This document shows positions 19,720-28,648 of a stretch of 48,130 nt of DNA, one piece after another; positions within the stretch are counted from its first letter, which is position 1; every line of letters starts with the position of its first letter. The position numbers and the translations under genes are program-made. The notes below the pieces were generated by a model, which saw nothing but the letters and a program-made list of their open reading frames with translations, searched no databases and was not told the DNA's origin. This stretch comes from Marmoricola sp. (lineage in GTDB: Bacteria; Actinomycetota; Actinomycetes; Propionibacteriales; Nocardioidaceae): the NCBI RefSeq assembly GCF_025965215.1, contig NZ_JAOPXI010000185.1, positions 1-48,130 of the forward strand. Direction: 5' to 3'.

Positions 19720-20409
19720 GTGGGCAACACCGTGGTCGTCGCGATGGACGGGCCGTCCGGGTCTGGCAAGTCGAGTACCTCCCGGGGTGTCGCCGACCGG
19801 CTCGGGCTGCGCTACCTGGACACCGGCGCCCAATTCCGTGCCATCACGCTCTGGATGCTGCGGCACGGCGTCGACGTGCACGATGCCGCCGCTGTGGCCC
19901 TCCGGGCGGCCCTCCCGGTGCTCGTCTCCGGTACCGACCCGCTGGACCCGACGATCACCGTGGACGGAGCCGACGTCGCCGACGCGATTCGTTCGGCCGA
20001 GGTGACTGCGGCCGTCAGCCCGGTGGCGACCGTCCCGGCGGTGCGCACCCACCTCCTCGGGCTGCAGCGCGCGATCATCTCCGAGGCATTGCTCGAGGGC
20101 GGCATCGTCGTCGAGGGACGCGACATCGGCTCCGTCGTGTGGCCCGCAGCCGCCGTGAAGCTCTACCTGACCGCCGATCCTGCTGCGCGGGCTGCCCGGC
20201 GTACGGCGGAGAACGGGAGCGGTTCGATCGCCGCTACCGAAGCCGACCTGCTGCGACGCGATGCCATCGACTCCTCGCGCGCAGCCGCACCCCTGGTCGT
20301 CCCCGACGGTGCGGTCCACCTCGACACCACGGCGTACGGGCTCGACGAGGTGATCGCCCGCGTCGTCGAGATCGTCGAGCAGGCCGTCGCCTCCAGGGCC
20401 TCGTCGTGA
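19720..20409 (+). CDS. cmk: Cytidylate kinase
   Basis: A 229-residue (d)CMP kinase. The P-loop GPSGSGKS is at residues 11-18. YLDTGAQFRAITLWML is the NMP-binding motif and VVEGRDIGSVVWP the conserved EGRDIG segment. GTG 19720 is chosen because AGGAG (19708-19712) sits seven bases upstream; the frame is open to GTG 19681, but that stretch is the terminator stem. It precedes plsC and der as in Rv1712-Rv1713 and Streptomyces. Confidence 0.94.
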   Translation: MGNTVVVAMDGPSGSGKSSTSRGVADRLGLRYLDTGAQFRAITLWMLRHGVDVHDAAAVALRAALPVLVSGTDPLDPTITVDGADVADAIRSAEVTAAVSPVATVPAVRTHLLGLQRAIISEALLEGGIVVEGRDIGSVVWPAAAVKLYLTADPAARAARRTAENGSGSIAATEADLLRRDAIDSSRAAAPLVVPDGAVHLDTTAYGLDEVIARVVEIVEQAVASRASS

Positions 20410-20419
20410 GCCGGCTCGA

Positions 20420-21148
20420 ATGAGCACGACCGTCAGCTGCGACCTGCCTCGCACCCACACGATCAAGCATCCGCCGCGGCTCGCGCTGCACCGGTTGCGT
20501 CCAGCCTTCGCTGCCGTGGCGCACCGCCGTTGGGACATCACGCAGGTCGGCACCGAGAACGTGCCCGGGCACGGGCCCGTGGTCCTTGCTGCCAACCACA
20601 TCGGTTTCCTCGACGGCCCGTTGATGGCGATCGTCGGTCCACGTCCGGTGCACGCCCTGACCAAGCGTGAGCTCTACAGCGGACCGCTCGGCGCGTTCCT
20701 GACGGTGTCGGGCCAGATCCCGGTGGACAGGGACGAGCCGGACCCGCTGGCGCTGAAGACGGCGCTCCGGGTGCTGCGCGACGGCGGCGTCGCCGGACTC
20801 TTCCCCGAACGCACCCGCGGCTCGGGTGAGGTGCTGACGGCGGCCGGAGGGGCGGCGTACCTGGCGATGGCCTCGGGAGCGACGGTCGTACCGATGGCGT
20901 TCCTGGGCACGCGCCTGCCCGGTACGTCGAGCACCTTTCCGCCGGCGCGTACCCGGATCGTGATGACCTACGGCGAGCCGTTGACGATCGCCCAGCAGGG
21001 CTGGCCTCGACGCCAGTCCGACGTCCGCGCGCTGACCGAGACGATCCGCCAGGCGATCATCACCAACGTCCGCGCGGCCGAGGCCGCCACCGGCATGACA
21101 CTTCCGGGGCCTCTCCCGGATGACGAGAACAGTCAGGATGCACCGTGA
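20420..21148 (+). CDS. 1-acyl-sn-glycerol-3-phosphate acyltransferase-like protein
   Basis: A 242-residue PlsC-family acyltransferase, probably membrane-associated and acting in phosphatidic acid synthesis. The catalytic HX4D block is NHIGFLD with His60 and Asp65. The substrate-binding motif is FPERTRG, and [10 protein letters not shown] is a further family block. There is no clear transmembrane helix, so attachment is probably peripheral. It lies ten bases after cmk and shares GTGA with der. Confidence 0.9.
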   Translation: MSTTVSCDLPRTHTIKHPPRLALHRLRPAFAAVAHRRWDITQVGTENVPGHGPVVLAANHIGFLDGPLMAIVGPRPVHALTKRELYSGPLGAFLTVSGQIPVDRDEPDPLALKTALRVLRDGGVAGLFPERTRGSGEVLTAAGGAAYLAMASGATVVPMAFLGTRLPGTSSTFPPARTRIVMTYGEPLTIAQQGWPRRQSDVRALTETIRQAIITNVRAAEAATGMTLPGPLPDDENSQDAP

Positions 21149-22479
21149 GTGAGCAAGAGCAGGTCCGCACCCCGATCCTGGCCGTGGTCGGTCGGCCGAA
21201 CGTTGGCAAGTCCACGCTTGTCAACCGGATCATCGGCCGACGCGAGGCCGTGGTGGAGGACAAGCCCGGGGTGACCCGGGACCGGGTGTCCTACGACGCG
21301 AACTGGAACGGCCGTGCTTTCACGGTCGTCGACACCGGTGGGTGGGACCCGGACGCCGAGGGCCTGGCCGAGCGGATCTCCGCGCAGGCCGAGGTCGCCG
21401 TCAGCCTGGCGGACGCGGTGCTGTTCGTCGTCGACGCGACCGTCGGCATCACCGACGCGGACGAGGCGGTCGTGAAGGTCCTGCGCAAGAGCGGGCGCCC
21501 GGTCGTGCTGGCCGCCAACAAGGTCGACGACCAGCGGGCCGAGGCCGAGGCGTTCGGCCTCTGGAACCTCGGGCTCGGTGAGCCGTTCCCGGTCTCGGCC
21601 CTGCACGGACGCGGTTCGGGTGACATGCTCGATGCCATCCTGGCTGCGCTGCCCGAGGCGCCGGAGGAGTCGTTCACCGAGATGGGTGGGCCGCGCCGGA
21701 TCGCGATCATCGGCCGCCCGAACGTCGGGAAGTCCTCGTTGCTCAACAAGCTGGCCGGCGAAGAGCGCGTCGTGGTCGACGATGCTTCCGGGACCACGGT
21801 GGACCCGGTCGACGAACTCGTCGAGCTCGGCGGCAAGATCTGGAAGTTCATCGACACCGCGGGCATCCGCAAGCGGGTCAAGACCGCCTCGGGACACGAG
21901 TACTACGCCTCGCTGCGCACCGCGACGGCCATGGAACGGGCGGAGGTCGCCGTGCTCGTCATCGACGGCAGCCAGTCGATCTCCGAGCAGGACATGCGGA
22001 TCATCCAGACGGTCCGCGACTCGGGGCGCGCACTGGTCATCTGCTTCAACAAGTGGGACCTGGTCGACGAAGAGCGTCGCTACTACCTCGAGCGCGAGTA
22101 CGAGCGCGAGCTCGTCCAGGTGCAGTGGGCGCCCCGGATCAACGTGACAGCTCGGACCGGGTGGCACATCGATCGCCTGGTCCCGGCTCTGGAGGCCGCG
22201 CTCGCGGGTTGGGAGACCCGCATCTCGACCGGCATGCTGAACGCGTTCCTCGGTCGGCTGGTCGCTGAGCACCCGCACCCGGTCCGCGGTGGCAAGCAGC
22301 CGCGGATCCTGTTCGGGACCCAGGCGCAGACGGCACCGCCGACGTTTGCGCTGTTCACCTCGGGCAAGCTCGATGCCGCCTACGAGCGCTTCATCGAGCG
22401 CCGCCTGCGGGAGGAATTCGGCTTTACCGGCACGCCCATCAACATCCAGGTACGGCCGCGGGAGAAGCGCAAGCGCTGA
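21145..22479 (+). CDS. der: Ribosome-assembly GTPase Der (EngA)
   Basis: A 444-residue tandem GTPase required for 50S maturation. The first G domain has GRPNVGKS at residues 16-23 and DTGGW. The second has GRPNVGKS at 190-197, DTAGIRKR and NKWD. A C-terminal KH-like domain ends in a basic tail (RPREKRKR). Length and architecture are normal. GTG 21145 overlaps the plsC stop. It closes the conserved block that begins with the TPR-like gene. Confidence 0.97.
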   Translation: MSEQEQVRTPILAVVGRPNVGKSTLVNRIIGRREAVVEDKPGVTRDRVSYDANWNGRAFTVVDTGGWDPDAEGLAERISAQAEVAVSLADAVLFVVDATVGITDADEAVVKVLRKSGRPVVLAANKVDDQRAEAEAFGLWNLGLGEPFPVSALHGRGSGDMLDAILAALPEAPEESFTEMGGPRRIAIIGRPNVGKSSLLNKLAGEERVVVDDASGTTVDPVDELVELGGKIWKFIDTAGIRKRVKTASGHEYYASLRTATAMERAEVAVLVIDGSQSISEQDMRIIQTVRDSGRALVICFNKWDLVDEERRYYLEREYERELVQVQWAPRINVTARTGWHIDRLVPALEAALAGWETRISTGMLNAFLGRLVAEHPHPVRGGKQPRILFGTQAQTAPPTFALFTSGKLDAAYERFIERRLREEFGFTGTPINIQVRPREKRKR

Positions 22480-22524
22480 ATCCGAAAGGCTGACAAATCA
22501 GACACTCGATGTGACGATGGTGCG

Positions 22525-23484
22525 ATGGGTCGCCTCCGGTCAGCTTGCGTCGTCGTCCTGCTTCTGGTCGGGGCACTCGGGATCACGATGACGCTCGACC
22601 GGTCGGCGCACGCGTCGACCCGGCCGGGCCGTCCCGTCGCCGGGACGGCATGCCGGGCGTTCCCGGCGAGCAACTGGTGGCACGCCGACATCAGGAGGCT
22701 GCCGGTGGACCGCCGGAGCTCCGTGTGGCTCTCGCACATGGGCACAGGGGTGCACCTGCACCCGGACTTCGGTCCGTCGTACGGGGACGGGCCGAACTAC
22801 GGGATCCCGATCACGGTCGTCAGTGCGACCCATCCCAAGGTCAGCGTGCGCTTCCAGTACGCCGCCGAGAGCGACCCGGTCCGCTACCCGCTGGGCAGGG
22901 ACACGCGTATCGAGGGTGGTCGTGCGTCGACGGGGGACCGGCACGCGATCGTCGTCGTCCAGGGCACTTGCCGCCTGTACGAGACCTGGCTGACACGGTC
23001 GACCAGCACCGGCTGGCGGGCGGGCTCGGGCGCGACCTGGTCGCTCACCAGCAACCGGCTGCGGCCGAACGGCTGGACCTCGGCGGACGCGGCCGGACTG
23101 CCGATCCTGCCCGGCCTGCTGCGCTGGAACGAAGTGGCCGCCGGCAGTGTCGACCACGCCATCCGGTTCACGGTGTCCGCGACGAGCAGTCATCACCTGT
23201 ACCCGGCTCGTCACGACGCCGGATCGACCTCGAGCTGGGCCTATCCGCCGATGGGGGCCCGTTTCAGGCTGAAAGCCTCGTACGACGCATCGGGTCTCGG
23301 GTCGATGGCGCGAGTTGTCGTCGCCGCGATGAAGAAGTACGGGCTGGTCCTGGCCGACAACGGCTCGGACTGGTACTTCGGTGGCGAGCAGAACGCGCGT
23401 TGGCCGGACCGGCTGATCGCTGATCTCAAGAAGATCCCGGCCTCGGCGTTCCAGGCTGTGGACACCAGCTCCCTTGCTCCCTAG
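22525..23484 (+). CDS. Secreted protein of unknown function
   Basis: A 319-residue exported protein. The signal peptide (residues 1-31) has basic MGRLR, a hydrophobic core CVVVLLLVGALGITM and an AHA-S cleavage site. The mature part is rich in Trp, Tyr, Ser and Gly, with blocks YGDGPNYGIPI, GDRHAIVVVQG, LRPNGWTSADAAGLPILPG and KKYGLVLADNGSDWYFGG. I recall this pattern from a conserved hypothetical family of soil bacteria with no assigned activity. Only two cysteines remain after the signal peptide. No Shine-Dalgarno is visible; GACGAT (22513-22518) sits six bases before ATG 22525, so leaderless transcription is possible. Confidence 0.83.
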   Translation: MGRLRSACVVVLLLVGALGITMTLDRSAHASTRPGRPVAGTACRAFPASNWWHADIRRLPVDRRSSVWLSHMGTGVHLHPDFGPSYGDGPNYGIPITVVSATHPKVSVRFQYAAESDPVRYPLGRDTRIEGGRASTGDRHAIVVVQGTCRLYETWLTRSTSTGWRAGSGATWSLTSNRLRPNGWTSADAAGLPILPGLLRWNEVAAGSVDHAIRFTVSATSSHHLYPARHDAGSTSSWAYPPMGARFRLKASYDASGLGSMARVVVAAMKKYGLVLADNGSDWYFGGEQNARWPDRLIADLKKIPASAFQAVDTSSLAP

Positions 23485-23843
23485 ACCGACCGTGATCTGT
23501 GGCCGGAGGTACGCGGAGTACGCCGACAGGCTGATCGCCTTGAAGCCGCCTTCAGTCCCAACGAGTCGGTGACCTGCCTCCACGTGGTCATGCCGCGAAT
23601 CGCCTGGACCAGCTGTTGCTCGCTCCATCGTCGATGGCCACGAAAATGCTCGCAACTGAGCCCCAGGCGGTCAGCGTGGGCACGGACCGATCGCATCGCA
23701 CCGGACGAGGTCGACCGTGGGCCGAGAGCCCGAAGGACGCCCCGCCACGAGGTCGCGTTCGTGGTGGCCCGAGCACCGACAGGCGATTCCCAGCATCGCA
23801 TCGAGACCGTGTAAGGTCGTCCCGCTCGCTCAATCGCGGGCAC
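23485..23843 (-). pseudogene. Decayed DNA-binding/HNH-nuclease-type gene remnant beside tRNA-Pro
   Basis: On the minus strand, GTG 23843 opens a frame with two repeats of the type seen at the start of some actinobacterial HNH-nuclease-like proteins: SWRGVLRALG then RAHADRLGLSCEHFRGHRRW, and TWRQVTDSLGL. After LGL (near 23545) the second repeat continues only in another frame, as GGFKAISLSAYSAYLRP, and similarity stops before the secreted-protein gene. No HNH cysteine or histidine cluster remains. This looks like a frameshifted 5' fragment. It fills the otherwise empty 360-base gap. Its codon third positions look less GC-rich than the neighbours by eye. Confidence 0.4.
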
Positions 23844-23844
23844 T

Positions 23845-23918
23845 CGGGCTGTGGCTCAGCTTGGTAGAGCACCTGACTGGGGGTCAGGGGGTCGCAGGTT
23901 CAAATCCTGTCAGCCCGA
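23845..23918 (+). tRNA. tRNA-Pro (anticodon GGG)
   Basis: A 74-base tRNA. The acceptor stem is CGGGCTG (23845-23851) with CAGCCCG, discriminator A at 23918, and CCA is not encoded. The anticodon stem CCTGA/TCAGG encloses CTGGGGG, which reads GGG for proline codons. The T-arm loop is GTTCAAATC. Confidence 0.97.
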
Positions 23919-23924
23919 CCGAGT

Positions 23925-23960
23925 GGCCCTGATCTGCTCTTCGCAGGTCAGGGCCTGTTT
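23925..23960 (+). terminator. Intrinsic terminator after tRNA-Pro
   Basis: A 13-bp stem (23925-23937 with 23943-23955, one U-G pair) with a 5-base loop is followed by TGTTT. It lies between the tRNA and the convergent tadG gene. Confidence 0.75.
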
Positions 23961-24027
23961 CATAGCCCCGAGACGGTGCCGCAGAACCGTCGGTGCCACC
24001 GGTCGATGCCAGGCCGACGATCTAGGT

Positions 24028-25845
24028 TCACTGAACGAGCCGGACGATGCCGCCTCCGAGGTTCGGGTCGTAGGTGACCGAGTTCGACTGGTCGATCGGC
24101 GCCAGGGCGTCACGGTTGAACGTGAACACGTGCAGGGCCTGAACCGAGTTGCCCACGATGTCCAGACCGTTGCCAAGCGTTGCCGGGGTCGTCTGCGTCT
24201 CGTCGGTGATGAAGCCAGGCACGAACTGGGAGATCGGCTGGTAGTTCTTCTGCGCGCGGTCGGTCGCGTACACCACCGGGATCCAGACGAAACGGGGCGA
24301 GTTGATGACCGACTGGTCCAGCATGGCGGTCGTGACACCGGTCGACTGAGATATGTCGGTGAGGGTCGCGTTGTTGCGCAGGTAGCAGGACAGGATGTCG
24401 TTGTTGACCAGGACGCCGGAGATGGAGGCGTCCGACCGGCCTGGGCAGGTGGTGTGCCCGTTGACCGCATTCAGACGACCCAGGGGACCTCCCGCGATCC
24501 CCTGGACGAACCCGTCCATCATCTTGGGTCCGTCATTTCCCGTGTCGCCGGTGATGCAGTTGTTTCCTGGTTGGGAGGTGACGTCAAGCTGCGCACCCGG
24601 AATCAGGGTGACGCCGGAGCCACAGTCCTTGACCACGGGCTGTCCTGGCGCGAACACGTAGGGAACGAGGGTGTGGTCGAGACCCTGGGCGATGTTCTTC
24701 GCAAGCCGCTCCTGCTTCGTGCCGCCTTCGATACGGGGTGAATCGAGCTGGCCGAAGTTGCCGCGGTTCTGGCCCACGCAACCGACGGTGACGTCCGGTG
24801 CGGTCGGCGTTGCCGAGGGTGTGGGCGTCGGTGTCGGAGTAGGTCCCACCGGGTTTCCGACCTGGATGATCAGGCTGGTCAGTGAGTAGGCCATCGAGTT
24901 GTTCTTCTGGGCCAGGGCGTACACGGTCCAGTCACCAGGCACCGCGCTGATCTCCGTACTGACCGTGAAGGTCGGGACCGCGCCGTTGCCGGTGGTCTGG
25001 GCTGCGAAGTCGACGAACGAGGTGAAGCCCGGGGCGAACGCCCGGAGCGTCACCTTCTTGTAGGAGGCGCTCACGCCACTGACGCTGTACCCGGAGATCG
25101 TGAGGGTGCCCATGTAGGCGAGCGGCGTGATCGCTGGGCCGATGAGAACGTGGGTCCCGATCGGCGTGACCGGAATGGGGGTGGCGGTCGCCGTCGGCGT
25201 TGCTGTCGCGGTCGGGGTCGCGGTGGGGGTTGGTGTCGGAGTGGGCGTGCTGGTGGCACCTTGGGTCGTGTCGGCCTCGGACGGCCCGTATCCGCAGCCA
25301 CTGGGCAACCAGAACGGCAAGGTCTTGTTCGCGGGTGGCAGCTCGGAGGTCATCCGTACCGTGGCCACCTCCTGGACATTCGTATTGGGGACCCCCATCA
25401 CCGACGCGAGCCCGAACGACACCTTGCTCGGAGGCGCCACCACGCGCATCTGCGGACACTGGTCCGCGCACGGTGTGAAGTCCGCGTTCTGGAAGGTGAC
25501 CTCGCCGTCGGCCAGGTTCCCGTTGAGCAGCTGGGCCCCGGTGACCGGTGTCTGGCCGATGACACCGTTGTAGGCGTTGGTGAAGGACGCGGCGACCTGG
25601 TTGGCGATCGCCAGCTCGTTGCTGGTGGTCATCGGAAGCATGTAGCCGACGCTGAGCGCGGCCACGTCGACCTGCTTCTGCACGTCGCGCTTGCGCGCCC
25701 AGGCGCTCCCCAGGTCCACGGCGAGCGCACCGCAGCAGAAGAGCAGCGTTGCGAGCAGTCCGACGATGATCGCAACGGCTCCCGAGTCGTCGCGCACCGA
25801 GCGCGTCCGCCGCTTCTTGACCTGCATCGGCCAGGGGAGTCTCAC
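24028..25845 (-). CDS. TadG-like surface protein with an inserted domain between Thr-Pro linkers
   Basis: A 605-residue protein. The N-terminus has a basic stretch, a DSGAVAIIVG start and one membrane helix (about 23-43), as in TadG pilus-assembly proteins. Residues 44-195 are TadG-like. A Thr-Pro/Ala-Thr-Pro linker (about 197-232) leads into a beta-rich, Ig-like segment of about 100 residues (TLTISGYSVSGVSASYKKV). A second Pro-Thr linker (about 332-350) follows, then a C-terminal domain of about 250 residues with several Cys. GTG 25845 overlaps the tadE stop; ATG seven codons in is an alternative. No tad secretion ATPase or prepilin gene is nearby, so export may depend on a tad locus elsewhere. 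Confidence 0.82.
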   Translation of the reverse strand: MRLPWPMQVKKRRTRSVRDDSGAVAIIVGLLATLLFCCGALAVDLGSAWARKRDVQKQVDVAALSVGYMLPMTTSNELAIANQVAASFTNAYNGVIGQTPVTGAQLLNGNLADGEVTFQNADFTPCADQCPQMRVVAPPSKVSFGLASVMGVPNTNVQEVATVRMTSELPPANKTLPFWLPSGCGYGPSEADTTQGATSTPTPTPTPTATPTATATPTATATPIPVTPIGTHVLIGPAITPLAYMGTLTISGYSVSGVSASYKKVTLRAFAPGFTSFVDFAAQTTGNGAVPTFTVSTEISAVPGDWTVYALAQKNNSMAYSLTSLIIQVGNPVGPTPTPTPTPSATPTAPDVTVGCVGQNRGNFGQLDSPRIEGGTKQERLAKNIAQGLDHTLVPYVFAPGQPVVKDCGSGVTLIPGAQLDVTSQPGNNCITGDTGNDGPKMMDGFVQGIAGGPLGRLNAVNGHTTCPGRSDASISGVLVNNDILSCYLRNNATLTDISQSTGVTTAMLDQSVINSPRFVWIPVVYATDRAQKNYQPISQFVPGFITDETQTTPATLGNGLDIVGNSVQALHVFTFNRDALAPIDQSNSVTYDPNLGGGIVRLVQ

Positions 25846-26303
25846 GGGCAGGCCTCGGGCTGCGCCGGGACGAACTCCACCCGCGACTGTGCCGTCGTGG
25901 TCACGACGCCGTGGTTGATGAACGGGATGAGCGGGAACTGGAGGTCAGGGCTGTGGAACGCGATGGTGATGGTGACGGTGTCTCCGACCGTCACCACCTG
26001 CGGGTTCTGTTGCGTGTACGAGCGGGTCACCGTGGCCGTGCTCCCGGTTCCGGTCAGGCTGTTGATCTGGCTCAGCACGGCAGACTTGAAGCTCGCGCAG
26101 TCGGCTGGGGTGCCGACCGACGCGATCCGTGCCGCGCTGCGCGCGATGTCGCTTCCTCCCTGCATGGCCCAGAAATAGATGCTGTACTGGATCACGCCGA
26201 AGAGCAGGATGAGCAGCGGCATCATGACAAGCGCGAACTCCACCGCAGCGTTGCCGCGCTCATTCCGGCTCCGCCGATACCGATCGGCCATGACATTCCC
26301 CAA
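25842..26303 (-). CDS. TadE-like minor pilin
   Basis: A 153-residue protein beginning NERGNAAVEFALVMMPLLILLFG, the TadE fingerprint: a short basic head, the Glu of the prepilin-like segment and one hydrophobic helix (about 23-45). The rest is an extracytoplasmic beta-rich domain ending in a Cys near the C-terminus. The start is TTG 26303, not the internal ATG four codons later, because GGAGG on this strand (26315-26311) is seven bases from TTG and too far from the ATG. It is cotranscribed with the TadG-like gene (GTGA overlap). Confidence 0.85.
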   Translation of the reverse strand: MGNVMADRYRRSRNERGNAAVEFALVMMPLLILLFGVIQYSIYFWAMQGGSDIARSAARIASVGTPADCASFKSAVLSQINSLTGTGSTATVTRSYTQQNPQVVTVGDTVTITIAFHSPDLQFPLIPFINHGVVTTTAQSRVEFVPAQPEACP

Positions 26304-26310
26304 TCCCTCA

Positions 26311-26339
26311 CCTCCATCCTAAACCCGAAATGCACTATA
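26311..26339 (-). promoter_or_regulatory. Promoter and ribosome site for tadE-tadG
   Basis: On the minus strand, TATAGT (26339-26334) is a near-consensus -10 box in an unusually AT-rich stretch. The -35 region is weak. GGAGG (26315-26311) is the ribosome site that decides the TTG start of tadE. Confidence 0.55.
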
Positions 26340-26380
26340 TGTCCGAATTCCGATGGAAGAATTCGCCGGGAACGGGCACC

Positions 26381-27583
26381 CTAGGCAGGCACGGATTCAG
26401 GTGAGCCCGCCTGCACGAGCTGCTTGATGCTGAGAGCGAGAAGGGCGACCAGTAGCGCGTCCCGAAGCGAGATCGCGGCGACGCTCGCAGGATGGGCTGC
26501 CACCAGGCCGTGGTAGCCCCACGGGTAGACCACCTGCGTCAACGCGGCGATGAGGAGGCCGAGACTCGCGGCCAGTCGAAACGAGGGACCGCCCCGGCCC
26601 TGCTGCAGCAGCCCCAGGACGATCGGGGCCGCAATCCACGTCTGGTACTGCGGCGACCCGACCTTGTTGGTCACGATGAGCGCGGAGGTCAGAGCAACGG
26701 CCAACGGGCCGAGGAACGCGGCCGGGCTCGTGCTGGCTCTCGAGGCCCGGATGCCCAGAGCTGCCACGACCCCGAAGATGAGGATCATGATCGCCGACAG
26801 GGCGTGCTCGACGGCGCTGATTCCGGAGCCGACGACTTCGAAGGTCCTGATTCCGGGTCGCCACACCACGTCCACGTGCATCGAGCCGACGCTCTTGAGC
26901 CAGAGCCACGGAACCGCAGCCGGCGACTCCAGCTGGAGGCCACGGCCGGACTGCATCGTCAAGAAGCTGGACAAGGTGCGGATCGAAGCGCCGAGCGCGA
27001 TTGAGGTTCCGACCACGACAACGCCCATGGTGCCCGCGCCGGCCATGATCCGGCGTCGTGCTGGACCGGCGACGAGAACAGCCCCGAGTACCGCGATCGG
27101 CCATACCTTGACGAACGCCGCGAAGGTCAGGAGCGCCGCCGCGATGCCCGGACGTCGATCCAGGATCAGCAGTGCGACGATGACCAGCGGGATCGTGATC
27201 GCATCGATCCGCCCGAGCGCGATCGGGCCCAGCGCCGCCAGGAAGCCCAGCCACCAGTACGCGGCCACCCGTCCTCGGGCGCCCGCACGGGTGAGGCCGG
27301 CGAAGGCGACGGCATCCAGGGCCGTGACCAGGGCCAGCCACTGCAGCCCGTAGTGCTGGAGACCGAAGGCCGCGACCGCGACCATCGGGACCAGGGCGCC
27401 GATCGGGTACACCCAGGCTGAATCGATCCCCACCCAGTGGCCGGCGTTCAGACCCGTCCTGACCCAGGGGCGGTACACGTGGGTCACGTCGAACAGCGGG
27501 TGGTTGGGCGCGTACCTGAGCTCCCAGACCAACCACAGGTGCACCGCTGCGAACCCGATCCACAGGTTGCGATGTCGCTGCAT
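26381..27583 (-). CDS. GT87-type polyprenol-phosphate-mannose mannosyltransferase (membrane)
   Basis: A 400-residue polytopic membrane protein with about 9-11 hydrophobic helices. An early periplasmic-loop Asp lies in LFDVTHVYRPWV, ALGRIDAITIPLVIV follows mid-protein, and VTNKVGSPQYQTWIAAP is a motif typical of GT87/DUF2029 GT-C enzymes. These transfer mannose from polyprenyl phosphate to envelope lipids or glycans; the acceptor is unknown. ATG 27583 is preferred over GTG 27604 because GGAAGG precedes it by eight bases. It is transcribed away from the ABC transporter genes, from a shared 129-base region. Confidence 0.8.
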   Translation of the reverse strand: MQRHRNLWIGFAAVHLWLVWELRYAPNHPLFDVTHVYRPWVRTGLNAGHWVGIDSAWVYPIGALVPMVAVAAFGLQHYGLQWLALVTALDAVAFAGLTRAGARGRVAAYWWLGFLAALGPIALGRIDAITIPLVIVALLILDRRPGIAAALLTFAAFVKVWPIAVLGAVLVAGPARRRIMAGAGTMGVVVVGTSIALGASIRTLSSFLTMQSGRGLQLESPAAVPWLWLKSVGSMHVDVVWRPGIRTFEVVGSGISAVEHALSAIMILIFGVVAALGIRASRASTSPAAFLGPLAVALTSALIVTNKVGSPQYQTWIAAPIVLGLLQQGRGGPSFRLAASLGLLIAALTQVVYPWGYHGLVAAHPASVAAISLRDALLVALLALSIKQLVQAGSPESVPA

Positions 27584-27712
27584 CGAGCACCCTTCCGACG
27601 ACACGAGTACGCGCTAGTGAACCATCAACCTGTGTGAGGGCGTCGGTCGCGTTCAGGCTGCGCTCAGCACGCCGTCCTACGATCGGGATGACTGCAAGAG
27701 AGAGGCTTTTCC
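27584..27712. promoter_or_regulatory. Divergent promoter region, GT87 gene / ABC transporter
   Basis: This 129-base gap lies between divergent starts. On the plus strand TACGAT (27678-27683) is a -10 candidate for the ABC operon, followed by a GAGAGAGG ribosome site. No strong -35 or operator symmetry was found. Confidence 0.35.
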
Positions 27713-28648
27713 ATGATCGAGGCTCGCGGGCTGACCAAGAAGTACGGGGACAAGGTGGCCGTCAGCGACCTGACCTTCTCCGTGCGCCCAGGGATGGTGA
27801 CGGGCTTCCTCGGTCCGAACGGGGCTGGCAAGTCCACGACGATGCGGCTCATCCTGGGTCTCGATGCGCCCACCTCGGGCAGCGTGACGATCGACGGTGC
27901 CCCGTACGCCGAGCACCCCAAGCCGCTCAAGGTGGTCGGGTCGCTGCTCGAGGCCCGCGCTGTGCACACGTCCAGGTCGGCGTACAACCACCTGAGGGCG
28001 CTCGCGGCGACCCACGGGATCGGGATCGGACGGGTGCACGAGGTCATCGAGATGGTCGGGCTGGCCGAGGTCGCCCGGAAGCGCGTCGGCGGGTTCTCGC
28101 TCGGCATGGGGCAACGGCTCGGGATCGCCTCGGCCCTGCTCGCCGACCCGTCCACCCTGATCCTCGACGAACCCGTGAACGGCTTGGACCCGGACGGGAT
28201 CCGCTGGATCAGGGACCTGCTCAAGTCGCTGGCTGCCGAGGGGCGGACCGTGTTCGTCTCCTCCCACCTGATGAGCGAGATGGCATTGACCGCCGAGCAC
28301 GTCATCGTGGTCGGTCGCGGCCGGTTGATGGCCGACATGCCGGTGGCAGACCTGATCGCCCAGGCCTCGACGAAGGTGGTCACGGTGCGGTCGCCCCAGT
28401 CCGCGGAGCTCGCTGCACGTCTCGCAGCCCCCGACGTGACGACCCGCGTCGTCGGCGCCGGAATCGAGGTGACCGGGTTGACCGCGGCGCAGATCGGCGA
28501 CGCGGCGCGTGACCTCGGGATCGCGCTGCACGAGCTGACGCCGAAACAGGCGTCGCTGGAGGAGGCATTCATGGAGATGACCCGCGACGAGGTCGAGTTC
28601 CACACGCCGAGCGCGACGGCCGACGACTCCACCGTGGGTGCGGCATGA
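27713..28648 (+). CDS. ABC transporter ATP-binding protein
   Basis: A 311-residue ATPase of the ABC-2 (DRA-type) exporter class. Walker A is GPNGAGKST at residues 34-42. The signature is a degenerate SLGMGQR at 129-135, where most have LSGGQ-like SxGMxQR. Walker B is LILDEPVNGLDP and the switch His is in SSHLM. A C-terminal domain (about 215-295) ends with the family-typical SLEEAFMEMT. It overlaps the permease by ATGA. The substrate is unknown; related systems handle lipids, antibiotics or peptides. Confidence 0.92.
   Translation: MIEARGLTKKYGDKVAVSDLTFSVRPGMVTGFLGPNGAGKSTTMRLILGLDAPTSGSVTIDGAPYAEHPKPLKVVGSLLEARAVHTSRSAYNHLRALAATHGIGIGRVHEVIEMVGLAEVARKRVGGFSLGMGQRLGIASALLADPSTLILDEPVNGLDPDGIRWIRDLLKSLAAEGRTVFVSSHLMSEMALTAEHVIVVGRGRLMADMPVADLIAQASTKVVTVRSPQSAELAARLAAPDVTTRVVGAGIEVTGLTAAQIGDAARDLGIALHELTPKQASLEEAFMEMTRDEVEFHTPSATADDSTVGAA

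Noticed and set aside
22540-23655. 371-codon minus-strand frame opposite the secreted-protein gene
   Set aside because: It is a compositional shadow; only its first part (near 23485-23560) overlaps the remnant discussed separately.
25150-25250. Thr-Pro codon repeat in tadG as a microsatellite or CRISPR-like array
   Set aside because: It is an in-frame protein linker with degenerate codons and no spacer structure.
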